Assembly: GCA_002393975.1 (NCBI GenBank)
Contig: DGSM01000091.1
Span: 1 to 18,734 of the forward strand
Direction: 5' to 3'
Length of the DNA stretch: 18,734 nt
Source of the DNA: Clostridiales bacterium UBA4362
Lineage (GTDB): Bacteria; Bacillota; Clostridia; TANB77; CAG-508
This document shows, piece by piece, positions 1 through 7,340 of the stretch; positions within the stretch are counted from its first letter, which is position 1, and each line of letters begins with the position of its first letter. The position numbers and the translations under genes were made by a program. The notes beneath the pieces were generated by a model. It saw only the letters and a list, made by a program, of their open reading frames with translations. It did not search any database and was not told where the DNA came from.

Positions 1-170
1 TTGCAAAATTAAGTGAATCAAAATTCGGAAAGAAATTAAAAAAAGGAAAGAAATCAGAGAAAGAAGAAGAAAAAGAGCCAGAAACAAAACTTTGCCCATT
101 CTGTTTATCAGAAATACCATACAAAGCTACAAAATGTGCTCATTGTGCATCTGATTTAGAAGAAAAATAA
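1..170 (+). CDS. C-terminal fragment of a zinc-ribbon protein, possibly MscL
   Basis: Only the last 55 codons are in the window; the start lies to the left. The reading frame begins at base 3 and stops with TAA at 168-170. The visible part is a lysine/glutamate-rich linker followed by a small zinc ribbon: CPFC, then 11 residues, then CAHC, and a short acidic tail. Many gut Bacillota carry a very similar linker plus CPxC...CxHC ribbon at the C-terminus of the large-conductance mechanosensitive channel MscL, so that is my best guess. No membrane segment is visible here, so the identity rests on tail similarity recalled from the family and could equally be another zinc-ribbon membrane protein. 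The gene ends 7 bases before a strong terminator hairpin. Confidence 0.5.
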   Translation, partial: AKLSESKFGKKLKKGKKSEKEEEKEPETKLCPFCLSEIPYKATKCAHCASDLEEK

Positions 171-177
171 TGCATAT

Positions 178-210
178 AAAAAAGACATTTCAAAACGAAA
201 TGTCTTTTTT
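178..210. terminator. Bidirectional intrinsic terminator
   Basis: A perfect stem of 11 bp (181-191 with 197-207), extended by three A-T pairs on the outside, closes a 5-base loop. It has a T run on the + strand side and a matching A run on the left that serves the - strand. It separates the convergent zinc-ribbon gene (+) and the sortase gene (-) and probably ends both transcripts. Confidence 0.9.
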
Positions 211-248
211 GTTGTGTTTTTTATATTCCCTTTTATATTTGTAAAACT

Positions 249-1004
249 TTATTCAAAAATAGCATGCAAAACAACTCTATATCTATTATCGTTTGCACAA
301 GTTGAAAGTGTCAAAATCTTATTTTCCGTAGTAACTTCGACTCCGAAGTCTTTCCAGCTTCTATCCTTAATAGTTTTTATAAAATCAGCATATGTTTCAT
401 CATCACTAAAGCTTGTAGTTATATAATAATCCTCTTTAGGTACTCTATAAACTGCAAATATTTTGCATTCTCTTAAACCGCTTTCATCATAATATTGAAT
501 TGTAGAATTATTATTATACCATTCCTCTTTCAATATATTTTTTAAAGTACCAAACATAGTTCCATCACGTCTATTATGGCCATAAATAATAATATTTTTA
601 TCTTTGCCATCAAACTTGTTTCTATAATCTGCAAATACCCAACCTACTCCACTATATGTTTTATAAAAACTATGTGTTAAGTAATAGTCATTGTCTTCAG
701 CTTGAACAACTGGATAATTAATATTTGTACCATTTACTTTAATCCATCCTCGAGTTGAGTCATTCTTGCTTTTTAAGAAATCCATATCTAATTTTAACGT
801 TTCTTCTGCTACCGAATTTTCCTCAGCATTCTCTTCTGAATATGATGAGTCAGCCATAATAAAAGCTTGATCAATATAATCCGCTTCAATAGCTTTTGAT
901 TCACTATTTTCTTTCACCCATATTCCTATTTTCACAAGTGAATAAACTAATAAAATTATTGATATAACAGTTAAAACTACTCTTCTAAATTTATATGGTA
1001 CCAT
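249..1004 (-). CDS. srtB: Class B sortase
   Basis: Membrane-anchored cysteine transpeptidase that cuts a C-terminal sorting motif and links the protein to the cell wall or builds pili. I take the ATG at 1004 (251 aa). An ATG six codons upstream at 1022 is in frame but directly abuts the -10 box, so it would lie outside the transcript, and GAGGGAG (1010-1016) is correctly spaced only for the inner start. The protein has one N-terminal membrane segment (about residues 7-25), a linker, then the sortase fold. The catalytic His is in YGHNRRDGTMFG (H143), the catalytic Cys in LSTC (C236), and the Arg follows in NRYR. The GWIKVNGTNINYPVVQ and RDGTMFG motifs are those of class B. Class B members classically anchor haem-uptake proteins, but in clostridia they can be general. 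No substrate gene adjoins it; a possible substrate lies at the far right of the window. Confidence 0.93.
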   Translation of the reverse strand: MVPYKFRRVVLTVISIILLVYSLVKIGIWVKENSESKAIEADYIDQAFIMADSSYSEENAEENSVAEETLKLDMDFLKSKNDSTRGWIKVNGTNINYPVVQAEDNDYYLTHSFYKTYSGVGWVFADYRNKFDGKDKNIIIYGHNRRDGTMFGTLKNILKEEWYNNNSTIQYYDESGLRECKIFAVYRVPKEDYYITTSFSDDETYADFIKTIKDRSWKDFGVEVTTENKILTLSTCANDNRYRVVLHAIFE

Positions 1005-1022
1005 CTTTTCTCCCTCATACAT

Positions 1023-1051
1023 ATTATAAAGGTAAAAAAAGAGGATGGCAA
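1023..1051 (-). promoter_or_regulatory. Sigma-A promoter of the sortase gene
   Basis: On the - strand: TTGCCA (1046-1051), a 17-base spacer, then perfect TATAAT (1023-1028). The -35 box lies inside the loop and 3' arm of the ferredoxin terminator. The predicted start point near 1016 gives a leader of only about a dozen bases that begins at the Shine-Dalgarno sequence. Confidence 0.8.
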
Positions 1052-1062
1052 GTAACCATCCT
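1034..1062 (-). terminator. Intrinsic terminator after the ferredoxin gene
   Basis: Read on the - strand: AGGATGG, a 7-base loop, CCATCCT, then a C and a run of seven T (1034-1040). It ends 14 bases past the ferredoxin stop codon and overlaps the sortase promoter. Confidence 0.88.
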
Positions 1063-1075
1063 ATAATTTCATAAA

Positions 1076-1246
1076 TTATTCAGATTCTGGTGCTCCTACT
1101 GGGCAAGTAGCTGCGCAAGTTCCGCAACCTATGCAAACAGATGAATCTATTTCATATTTGCTGCTTCCTTCTTTAATGCATTGCATTGGGCAAGCTGCTG
1201 CACATGCACCACATTTGATACATTGATCACTGATTTTGTATGCCAT
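1076..1246 (-). CDS. 2[4Fe-4S] ferredoxin, clostridial type (56 aa)
   Basis: Small soluble electron carrier with two low-potential [4Fe-4S] clusters, used in anaerobes by enzymes such as pyruvate:ferredoxin oxidoreductase and hydrogenase. The ORF is short but unmistakable. It has two CxxCxxCxxxCP motifs, with cysteines at 9, 12, 15, 19 and at 38, 41, 44, 48, the starting sequence MAYKISDQC and the ending CPVGAPESE, which is the textbook clostridial pattern and full length. A ninth cysteine (C23) follows the first motif, in a place usually held by a non-cysteine residue. The start ATG at 1246 is preceded by GGAGGAACAAAAGA. The gene begins 67 bases after ricT; I see no convincing promoter in the gap, so it may be read from the upstream operon. 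It ends at a terminator. Confidence 0.96.
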   Translation of the reverse strand: MAYKISDQCIKCGACAAACPMQCIKEGSSKYEIDSSVCIGCGTCAATCPVGAPESE

Positions 1247-1313
1247 TCTTTTGTTCCTCCTTCCTTTAAAACTTGCTTTAAGCCTACGTTGTCATATATC
1301 TAATTAATAAAGA

Positions 1314-2249
1314 TTATACATCATCATCTTTTGTTCTATTTTTATTATCATAATTATCCATTGCTTCAATTCGCTTTAATTCAGCTAATTCTTCTGCTGA
1401 TAATTCTTCATCACTTGAAGCTTTGCGTTTATTATCTTTTATTATTTTAACATCTGATGCATTGAATTTTTTGAAATAAAAATTTTCATTTTCATCTTGC
1501 AATTTTACTTTAATGATTTCTTTTAAAACTTCAACTTGATCAACTGTACCTTCCCCATCTTCAGTCTTTACTATAGCTCCTACATGAGGAAGTTTTTTCA
1601 TTTTATCATCATAAACATTTTGTTCATATCTTAAGCAGCACATAAGTCTACCACAAAGTCCCGTTATCTTAGAAGCATTAAGTGATAAATTTTGCTCTTT
1701 AGCCATTTTAATTGATACAGTATCAAAATCGCTTAAGAAAGAACAGCAGCACAATTCTCTTCCACATGGTCCATTACCACCAAGTCTTTTTACTTGATCA
1801 CGTACACCAATTTGTCTAAGTTCAATTCTTGTTTTAAAAATAGCTGCTAGATCTTTTACTAAATCTCTAAAATCAATTCTTTCTTCAGCAGTAAAATAAA
1901 ACATTAATTTTGATCTATCAAATAAATATCTAGCTTCTACTAATGTCATATCAAGTTTGTGAGCCGTAATTTTTTCTTTGCAAATTTGAAAAGCTTTTTT
2001 GTTTTTCTTTAAATTATCTTCCTGTTTTTTATCATCTTGCTCTGTGGCAATTCTTACTACTTTTTTTAATGGATGAACTATTTGTTCATCAGAAAGTTCC
2101 CTTTTAGAGATAACAACTGTTCCATATTCTGGACCTAATTGAGTATCTACAACAACATGGTCATTTTTCTTAAGTTCAAGATTATCTGGATCGAAGAAGT
2201 ATATCTTTCCACCTTCTTCTCTGAGTCTAATGCCGACTATGTTTTTCAA
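1314..2249 (-). CDS. ricT: PSP1-domain protein RicT (YaaT)
   Basis: Regulatory iron-sulfur protein. In Bacillus subtilis RicT forms a complex with RicA and RicF that carries [4Fe-4S] clusters, aids RNase Y-dependent mRNA maturation and influences sporulation and competence. The 311-aa protein starts with the family signature GIRLREEGGKIYFFDPDN. Its PSP1 core holds seven clustered cysteines: C162 and C167-169 in GPCGRELCCCSF, then C199, C204, C205 in GLCGRLMCC. The C-terminal 40 residues are charged and probably disordered. The start codon is TTG at 2247-2249, supported by GAGGAG six bases upstream and by the match to family N-termini. It follows holB by 16 bases, the same holB-yaaT order as in Bacillus, and is the last gene of the walR operon proper. 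Confidence 0.95.
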   Translation of the reverse strand: MKNIVGIRLREEGGKIYFFDPDNLELKKNDHVVVDTQLGPEYGTVVISKRELSDEQIVHPLKKVVRIATEQDDKKQEDNLKKNKKAFQICKEKITAHKLDMTLVEARYLFDRSKLMFYFTAEERIDFRDLVKDLAAIFKTRIELRQIGVRDQVKRLGGNGPCGRELCCCSFLSDFDTVSIKMAKEQNLSLNASKITGLCGRLMCCLRYEQNVYDDKMKKLPHVGAIVKTEDGEGTVDQVEVLKEIIKVKLQDENENFYFKKFNASDVKIIKDNKRKASSDEELSAEELAELKRIEAMDNYDNKNRTKDDDV

Positions 2250-2255
2250 GGTTTT

Positions 2256-2261
2256 CTCCTC
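2256..2261 (-). promoter_or_regulatory. Ribosome binding site deciding the TTG start of ricT
   Basis: GAGGAG on the - strand, six bases before TTG at 2249. No in-frame ATG lies nearby that would preserve the conserved N-terminus. Confidence 0.8.
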
Positions 2262-2265
2262 TCTA

Positions 2266-3117
2266 TTATAATAAATCTATACTTTTCATTATTAAATTAT
2301 CTATACACATATTATAGTTATTGTTTTGCAGAATTTTTGTCTTTGTGTTTTCCACAATAAATACACATTTTGTTAAACCTTCTTCTAAAAAAACAATATT
2401 TAATAAATCTAGCAAATTCATTATATCATTTTTGTTCTCGTAAAGCAACAGGCCATTATTGAAGGCTTCTGCCGTGTCTTTCTTTTTGATACTATGAGCT
2501 AAGTTTTTTAAAACACTATAGTTTTCTTCCATCTGTTCTAAATTGTCTATGTTTTCTAAACTACCATTTAGAAGTTTTATTTCCACATTTTTTCTACCAT
2601 TTGTTAATTCTGATCTAGATTTTAAATATTCTTCTATTTCTTCATCTTTAAGTGAATCAAATTTTAAAATATTACATCTAGATTTAATAGTCTCTAGCAT
2701 CTTATTTTCATTAGTAACTATCAAGATAATAGCAACATATTCTGGTGGTTCTTCAAGTGTCTTTAATATAGAATTTTGAGCTTCTATATTCATCTTGTCC
2801 GCTTCGTCAACAACAAAGACTCTTCTTTGACTTTCAGTTGGAAGTTCATTTGCTTTTTTTATTAGATCTCTTATTTGGTCTACAGAAATAATCTTTTTTC
2901 CATCTACTGGTCCAATTTCATTATAATCTTCATAATTTAAGATATCTTTTTTTAAATTGCCTAAAAGACCTTTTGCAAATTCTCTTGCAAAAAGTCTTTT
3001 CCCAATTCCTGTTTTTCCCACAAACATATAACTATGAGAAATCTTTTGATTTCCCATAGCTTCTATTAATTCATTTTTTATTCTTTCATTACCTATAAGG
3101 TTGTCAAAATAAGGCAT
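2266..3117 (-). CDS. holB: DNA polymerase III delta-prime subunit
   Basis: Clamp-loader subunit that helps load the sliding clamp onto DNA during replication; an AAA+ fold protein (283 aa). Visible motifs are GKTGIGKR (Walker A, 34-41), VVDEAD (Walker B, 102-107), LKTLEEPP and SRC (146-148). The zinc-binding module normally found between the Walker A helix and the VDQIRDL helix is gone: the intervening segment is short and has no cysteine. The C-terminal collar domain is present but divergent. The ATG shares one base with the lepB stop (TAATG) and GGAG sits 7 bases upstream, so translation is probably coupled. Neighbouring ricT supports holB rather than dnaX. Confidence 0.92.
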   Translation of the reverse strand: MPYFDNLIGNERIKNELIEAMGNQKISHSYMFVGKTGIGKRLFAREFAKGLLGNLKKDILNYEDYNEIGPVDGKKIISVDQIRDLIKKANELPTESQRRVFVVDEADKMNIEAQNSILKTLEEPPEYVAIILIVTNENKMLETIKSRCNILKFDSLKDEEIEEYLKSRSELTNGRKNVEIKLLNGSLENIDNLEQMEENYSVLKNLAHSIKKKDTAEAFNNGLLLYENKNDIMNLLDLLNIVFLEEGLTKCVFIVENTKTKILQNNNYNMCIDNLIMKSIDLL

Positions 3118-3770
3118 TAGTCTACTCCGCCAAATTTACTAAAAGGCCAGAATCTAAATTTTACTCTGCTCTCTATCTTGTTTTGTGGTATGCATCCAAA
3201 GCTTCTACAATCTTTTGATTCTCTTCTGTTATCTCCCATGCAGAAAACATATCCTTCAGGAACAGTAAATGATGTAAGATACCCCATTGGTTCGGTTTTA
3301 TCTCTATTATTATCATTTAAGTAGTCTTCTTGAAGTTCTTCTCCATTTACATATACCTTACCATTTTTTAATTCTACATAGTCTCCTGGTAAAGCAATAA
3401 CTCTCTTTATATAACTAGTTTTTCCTATCTCTAGAACATATTTCTTGAACTTAGAAAATATATTAGTAGGTTCATTTTTATAAATTGCTTTTGGTAATGC
3501 AGGATCAAACTCATATTCATCAGAATTTACATCTGGCATATCAACACTAGGAGCTTCAAAAGTTATAATATCACCTCTATTAGGTAGTTTTTTTCTAGTT
3601 CTAATAACTCTACTTAAAATAAGTCTATCATTTGGTTCCAAAGTTGATTCCATTGATTTTTGCTTTACAACAGTTGGAGTTCCTAAGAAAAACTTGATTA
3701 ATAAAGCTAATACTATAGCAATTAAAATACAATAAATCCATTCTAAAATATCTTTAGTTCTTTCACTCAT
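3117..3770 (-). CDS. lepB: Type I signal peptidase
   Basis: Membrane-bound serine protease that removes signal peptides from exported proteins; 217 aa, S26 family. It has one N-terminal membrane segment (about 10-29). The catalytic Ser39 is in KQKSMESTL and the catalytic Lys122 in SYIKRVIALPGD. The family box GDNRRESKDCRSFG follows near the C-terminus. Between the Ser and Lys boxes there is an acidic insertion (about 75-115) longer than in minimal Gram-positive enzymes. The gene overlaps walK by 8 bases (ATGAGTGA) and holB by one base, so walK, lepB and holB are tightly coupled. Confidence 0.95.
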   Translation of the reverse strand: MSERTKDILEWIYCILIAIVLALLIKFFLGTPTVVKQKSMESTLEPNDRLILSRVIRTRKKLPNRGDIITFEAPSVDMPDVNSDEYEFDPALPKAIYKNEPTNIFSKFKKYVLEIGKTSYIKRVIALPGDYVELKNGKVYVNGEELQEDYLNDNNRDKTEPMGYLTSFTVPEGYVFCMGDNRRESKDCRSFGCIPQNKIESRVKFRFWPFSKFGGVD

Positions 3771-5130
3771 TTACCTTTACTTCTTTCTTAACTGGAATTC
3801 TTATAGTTACCTCAGTTCCTTGATTTATTTCGCTTGTTAATGTAATTGATCCATTGTTTTGTTCAATTATCTCTTTAGCTATTGGTAAGCCTAGGCCTGT
3901 ACCACCAATTTGTCTAGACCTTGCTTTGTCAACTCTATAAAATCTTTCAAATACTTTACTTAGCGATTCTTTTGGAATACCTATTCCTGTGTCTTTTACT
4001 TTAATATATGCATCATGGTGAACATATCCTACATATATATCTACTCTTCCACCTTCAGGTGTATATTTAACACTATTACTAATTATATTTAATATTACTC
4101 TTTCTATTCCAGCTTTATCCCCATGAACTAGTGGAACATCCATAGTAACTAAACATTCACAAGTAATATTTTTCTTATGACATTCAACATCAAAATTTTC
4201 TTTACACTTTTTAGCTAACTCTCCAAGATCAAAATCAGTTGCATTGTTGCTATTAGATTTATGATCATATTTAGAAAGAGTTAATAAGTCATCTACTAGA
4301 TTTTTCATTCTATTAGCATTGTCATTAATTTCTGTTAAAAAGTGCTTGCTAGTATCTTCATCAACATCATCTTCAACAAGTGTTTCAGAGAAGCCCATAA
4401 TAGATGTTAATGGGGTTCTTAATTCATGAGATACATCTGCAACGAAATCTTTACGCATGTTATCTAGGTTTACGTGTTCTGTTATATCTTGTATAACTAC
4501 TAAAACTCCACTAGCACGATTACTCTCATCTTTAATAACTACAAAATACAAATTGAAAAAACTTTGTCTATGCTCTATTCTTATTTCAGATGAAGCTAAT
4601 TTGTCCAAATAAATTATCTTCTCTAAATTTATATCTTTTCCTTGAAAAGCTTTCTTTCTTTCAGAAAAAATTCTATTAAAAGTAGTATCTGTCTCTTTTA
4701 AGTCTAGCATTTGCATAGCAGTATGATTTATATATTTAACATTTCCATCCAAGTCAAAACTAATAACACCATCTGTCATATGTTCTAGGATGGTGTCAGT
4801 TTGTATTTTCTGCTCATTCAATCTTCTGATTTCTTCACGAAAATCTATAGTTTTAGCTGAGTCGTCTAAATTTATATCATTAATATCATCTTCTGTAATT
4901 ATCGTTCCACTTTTTAGCATTCTTGACATAGGGTCAATAATCTTTTTTTGAGTAAAAATTGTAATAGCTACTCCCCCAATGGCATAGATAATTAATGCGA
5001 TACTTGTAATCCAAATAATCGCATTAGATTTTTCACCTGGAATAACGCTAAAAGCTATACCCATCCCCAAAATAATAATTAGCCCGATAATAAAGAATAC
5101 TAAAACAATTCTATATTGATAATTTTTCAT
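3763..5130 (-). CDS. walK: WalK/VicK-type sensor histidine kinase
   Basis: Sensor kinase that phosphorylates the response regulator encoded just upstream. WalK systems control cell-wall turnover; the related PhoR senses phosphate limitation, and I cannot fully exclude that role. Layout of the 455 aa: two membrane segments (about 8-28 and 38-58) joined by only about 10 outside residues, a juxtamembrane region, a PAS domain (about 110-215), the phosphorylation helix with H235 in DVSHELRTPL, and an ATPase domain with N352, DTGIGIP (380-386) and GTGLGL (410-415). The tiny external loop contrasts with the large extracellular domain of Bacillus WalK. The gene follows walR by 19 bases; its ribosome binding site is weak (an A-rich stretch ending in AAGA). 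Confidence 0.9.
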   Translation of the reverse strand: MKNYQYRIVLVFFIIGLIIILGMGIAFSVIPGEKSNAIIWITSIALIIYAIGGVAITIFTQKKIIDPMSRMLKSGTIITEDDINDINLDDSAKTIDFREEIRRLNEQKIQTDTILEHMTDGVISFDLDGNVKYINHTAMQMLDLKETDTTFNRIFSERKKAFQGKDINLEKIIYLDKLASSEIRIEHRQSFFNLYFVVIKDESNRASGVLVVIQDITEHVNLDNMRKDFVADVSHELRTPLTSIMGFSETLVEDDVDEDTSKHFLTEINDNANRMKNLVDDLLTLSKYDHKSNSNNATDFDLGELAKKCKENFDVECHKKNITCECLVTMDVPLVHGDKAGIERVILNIISNSVKYTPEGGRVDIYVGYVHHDAYIKVKDTGIGIPKESLSKVFERFYRVDKARSRQIGGTGLGLPIAKEIIEQNNGSITLTSEINQGTEVTIRIPVKKEVKVNE

Positions 5131-5149
5131 TCTTTTTTATTAAGCTTTC

Positions 5150-5884
5150 TTATTTGTTTGAAATATAATACCCGATTCCTCTCTTAGTTATAAGAATCTT
5201 AGGGTTTGAAGTGTTCTTTTCAATTTTTTCTCTAATTCTTCTTATGGTAACATCAACAGTACGAATATCTCCGTAATATTCGTATCCCCATACTTTTTCA
5301 AGAAGAGTTTCTCTAGTAACTATTTGTCCTGGTCTTTGTGCTAAAAACTTTAATACTTCAAATTCTCTTCTTGTTAAATCAGAGATAATTTCTCCTCTAA
5401 CATTGACTTCAAATTTATCTGTATCAAGTGTTAATCCACCAACAGTTATTTTGTTACCTTTTTGGAAACTGTTTCCTTCTTGCTCTACTTTACGAAGATT
5501 TGCTTTAACTCTTGCTATAAGTTCACGAGTAGAGAAAGGCTTTGTAATATAATCATCAGCACCAATTTCAAGACCAAGAATTTTATCGATTTCTTCGCCT
5601 CTAGCAGATAACATAATTACTGGAACATTAACATTTTCTTGTCTTATTTTTCTACAAACGCTAAGTCCATCCATCTTAGGAAGCATAACATCTAGAAGTA
5701 TAAGATCAGGTTTTTCACTCATTACTTTGTTAAAACCATCTTCTCCATCAACAGCTGAAACAAATGAATATCCTTCTTTCTCTAGGTTATACTTTAAAAG
5801 ATCAATAATTGAACTTTCATCGTCAACAGCTAGAATTTTCTTCTTATTTTCATCATATGTGTTTTCGTTAGTCTTATTTTCCAT
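5150..5884 (-). CDS. walR: WalR-type OmpR-family response regulator
   Basis: DNA-binding response regulator, partner of the kinase downstream; 244 aa. The receiver domain (about 15-130) has the acidic pair D21/D22, the phosphorylation site D65 in LLDVMLP, S93 and K115 in TKPF. The OmpR-type winged helix (about 145-242) contains LTRREFEVLKFLA and VWGYEYYGDIRTVDVTIRR, a segment very close to WalR/YycF, and ends in RGIGYYISNK. That is why I prefer WalR over PhoP. The start ATG is preceded by GGGAAGG. It heads the operon walR-walK-lepB-holB-ricT and has its own promoter; the usual downstream genes walH, walI and walJ are absent. Confidence 0.92.
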   Translation of the reverse strand: MENKTNENTYDENKKKILAVDDESSIIDLLKYNLEKEGYSFVSAVDGEDGFNKVMSEKPDLILLDVMLPKMDGLSVCRKIRQENVNVPVIMLSARGEEIDKILGLEIGADDYITKPFSTRELIARVKANLRKVEQEGNSFQKGNKITVGGLTLDTDKFEVNVRGEIISDLTRREFEVLKFLAQRPGQIVTRETLLEKVWGYEYYGDIRTVDVTIRRIREKIEKNTSNPKILITKRGIGYYISNK

Positions 5885-5927
5885 AACACTTACCTTCCCT
5901 TAATTAGTTTCAGTCTCCTTATTTCAA

Positions 5928-5956
5928 AATATATCACATGTCTTTTTCTTATTCAA
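5928..5956 (-). promoter_or_regulatory. Sigma-A promoter of the walR operon
   Basis: On the - strand: TTGAAT (5951-5956), a 17-base spacer, TATATT (5928-5933). The -35 box begins right after the stop codon of the AI-2E-family gene, and the predicted start point near 5921 leaves a leader of about 37 bases. No terminator separates the two units, so some read-through from upstream is possible. Confidence 0.75.
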
Positions 5957-7267
5957 CTACTTATTTTGAACTTCTTTTGTTTCTTCTTTTACCTCTTCTT
6001 TTTCTTTAGTTTGTATTGTTGTTTTCTCTTCTTTAACTTCTTTTGTTCCCTCTTGTATATTGCTTTTCTTTATTTTTTCTTTTGAAATGAATCTCTTACC
6101 GCCACGATTTTCTGATTGTTCTAGTTTTTTTGCTTCAAGTCTTTCCTTTATATTGTCATCTATAATTGCTTTAATAAGTGTAGCTATTGGCACAGCTAAG
6201 AACATTCCTAATGGTCCAAAATATGCTCCGCCAATTGTAACAGCAACAATTACTAATAAAGGACTAATTTTTAATCTATTTCCTGTTAACTTAGGATTGA
6301 TAAAATTTGAATCTATTTGTGAAACAATTATTGCAACAATTCCTAAAATGATAGCTTGTTTCCATCCACCTGTTAATATCGTGATTAAAACGGCTATAAT
6401 TACTCCTACAATAGGTCCAAAGAATGGAATTAGATTGAAAAGACCAATCATTTCACCTAAAACAATACCATATTTTACTTTCATAATAACAAATATTATA
6501 GAAAGTATGGTTCCAATAATAATTCCATCTAACAATTGAGTAGTAAGAAATGTAAAGAATATTTCACTACCATTCACAAAGTATTTTTTAACTTTTGCAT
6601 ATACTTTTGAAGTAGTAGCGGATTTAACCCATTTACTTAAAAAGCTCACTATCTCTTTTCTCTCTCCCATTATATAAATCGAACATACAATTGAAACGAT
6701 AATATTAAGAATCGCTCTAACAATTCCTATAGTTGAAATAATATAATTAAAGATTTTATCTGGTGTTACCATTTCTGATAAATCAATACCATTTATAAAA
6801 TCAACTAATGGCTTTAATATGTTTTCTTGTATCCATGGGCCCACAACTTGCCAATTAGAAAGCCAAGGAATATCAAATTCATTATTATTAATAGAATAAT
6901 AATAAATAGTTGCATTATTTACTAAATCTTTAAGTGTTGACCAGATTCCTGGAACAACGAATCTTATTATTAATGCAATAGCTACAAGTGCAATTATATA
7001 TACGATAGCTATGCTTATGCCTCTTGCAAGCTTTTGATGTTCTTTCATTTTTTTAGTTAACAATCTCTCAAAAAACCTACATGGCGCATACAAAACATAT
7101 GAAATCAAAATTGCCCATAAAAATGGTCCAACTATACCAATTAATTTGCTTAACCAAGCTGCTATTTGGCCATAGTTATCTAGCAATTTAAAAACTACTA
7201 TTAGAACAATTCCAATTGATACCCAGTAAAACCAGGTATGATTCTTCTTTAGCTCTCGTCTAGCCAT
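5957..7267 (-). CDS. AI-2E transporter family (PerM-like) membrane protein
   Basis: Multi-pass membrane protein of 436 aa. The family includes permeases proposed to export autoinducer-2 and Na+/H+ antiporters, so the substrate cannot be told. Visible: an N-terminal pair of membrane segments, a further segment near residues 85-105, a long amphipathic middle with NIIVSIVCSIYIMGERKEI, and the conserved C-terminal half with GEMIGLFNLIPFFGP and IDSNFINPKLTGNRLKISPL, followed by GPLGMFLAVPIATLIKAI. The last 60 residues are a lysine/glutamate-rich cytoplasmic tail with repeated KEE/TKE motifs. The ribosome binding site (GGGAG) lies 13 bases from the ATG, which is rather far. Transcribed from its own promoter; the walR promoter starts at its stop codon. 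Confidence 0.92.
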   Translation of the reverse strand: MARRELKKNHTWFYWVSIGIVLIVVFKLLDNYGQIAAWLSKLIGIVGPFLWAILISYVLYAPCRFFERLLTKKMKEHQKLARGISIAIVYIIALVAIALIIRFVVPGIWSTLKDLVNNATIYYYSINNNEFDIPWLSNWQVVGPWIQENILKPLVDFINGIDLSEMVTPDKIFNYIISTIGIVRAILNIIVSIVCSIYIMGERKEIVSFLSKWVKSATTSKVYAKVKKYFVNGSEIFFTFLTTQLLDGIIIGTILSIIFVIMKVKYGIVLGEMIGLFNLIPFFGPIVGVIIAVLITILTGGWKQAIILGIVAIIVSQIDSNFINPKLTGNRLKISPLLVIVAVTIGGAYFGPLGMFLAVPIATLIKAIIDDNIKERLEAKKLEQSENRGGKRFISKEKIKKSNIQEGTKEVKEEKTTIQTKEKEEVKEETKEVQNK

Positions 7268-7311
7268 TCTTATATGCTTTCTCCCAACTTTTGTTTACAT
7301 TAATATGTCAT

Positions 7312-7340
7312 ATTATATATAAAAAAATATTATAAATCAA
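7312..7340 (-). promoter_or_regulatory. Promoter of the AI-2E-family gene
   Basis: On the - strand: TTGATT (7335-7340), a 17-base spacer, perfect TATAAT (7312-7317). The -35 box lies in the last codons of exoA, so exoA transcripts pass through this promoter. The predicted leader is about 38 bases. Confidence 0.72.

Noticed and set aside
1247..1313. Promoter for the ferredoxin gene (TATAAT overlapping the ricT stop)
   Set aside because: No acceptable -35 box is at the right distance, so the call is not supported.
6060..6539. 159-codon open frame on the + strand
   Set aside because: It is antisense to the AI-2E-family gene, has no ribosome binding site and gives an unlikely composition.
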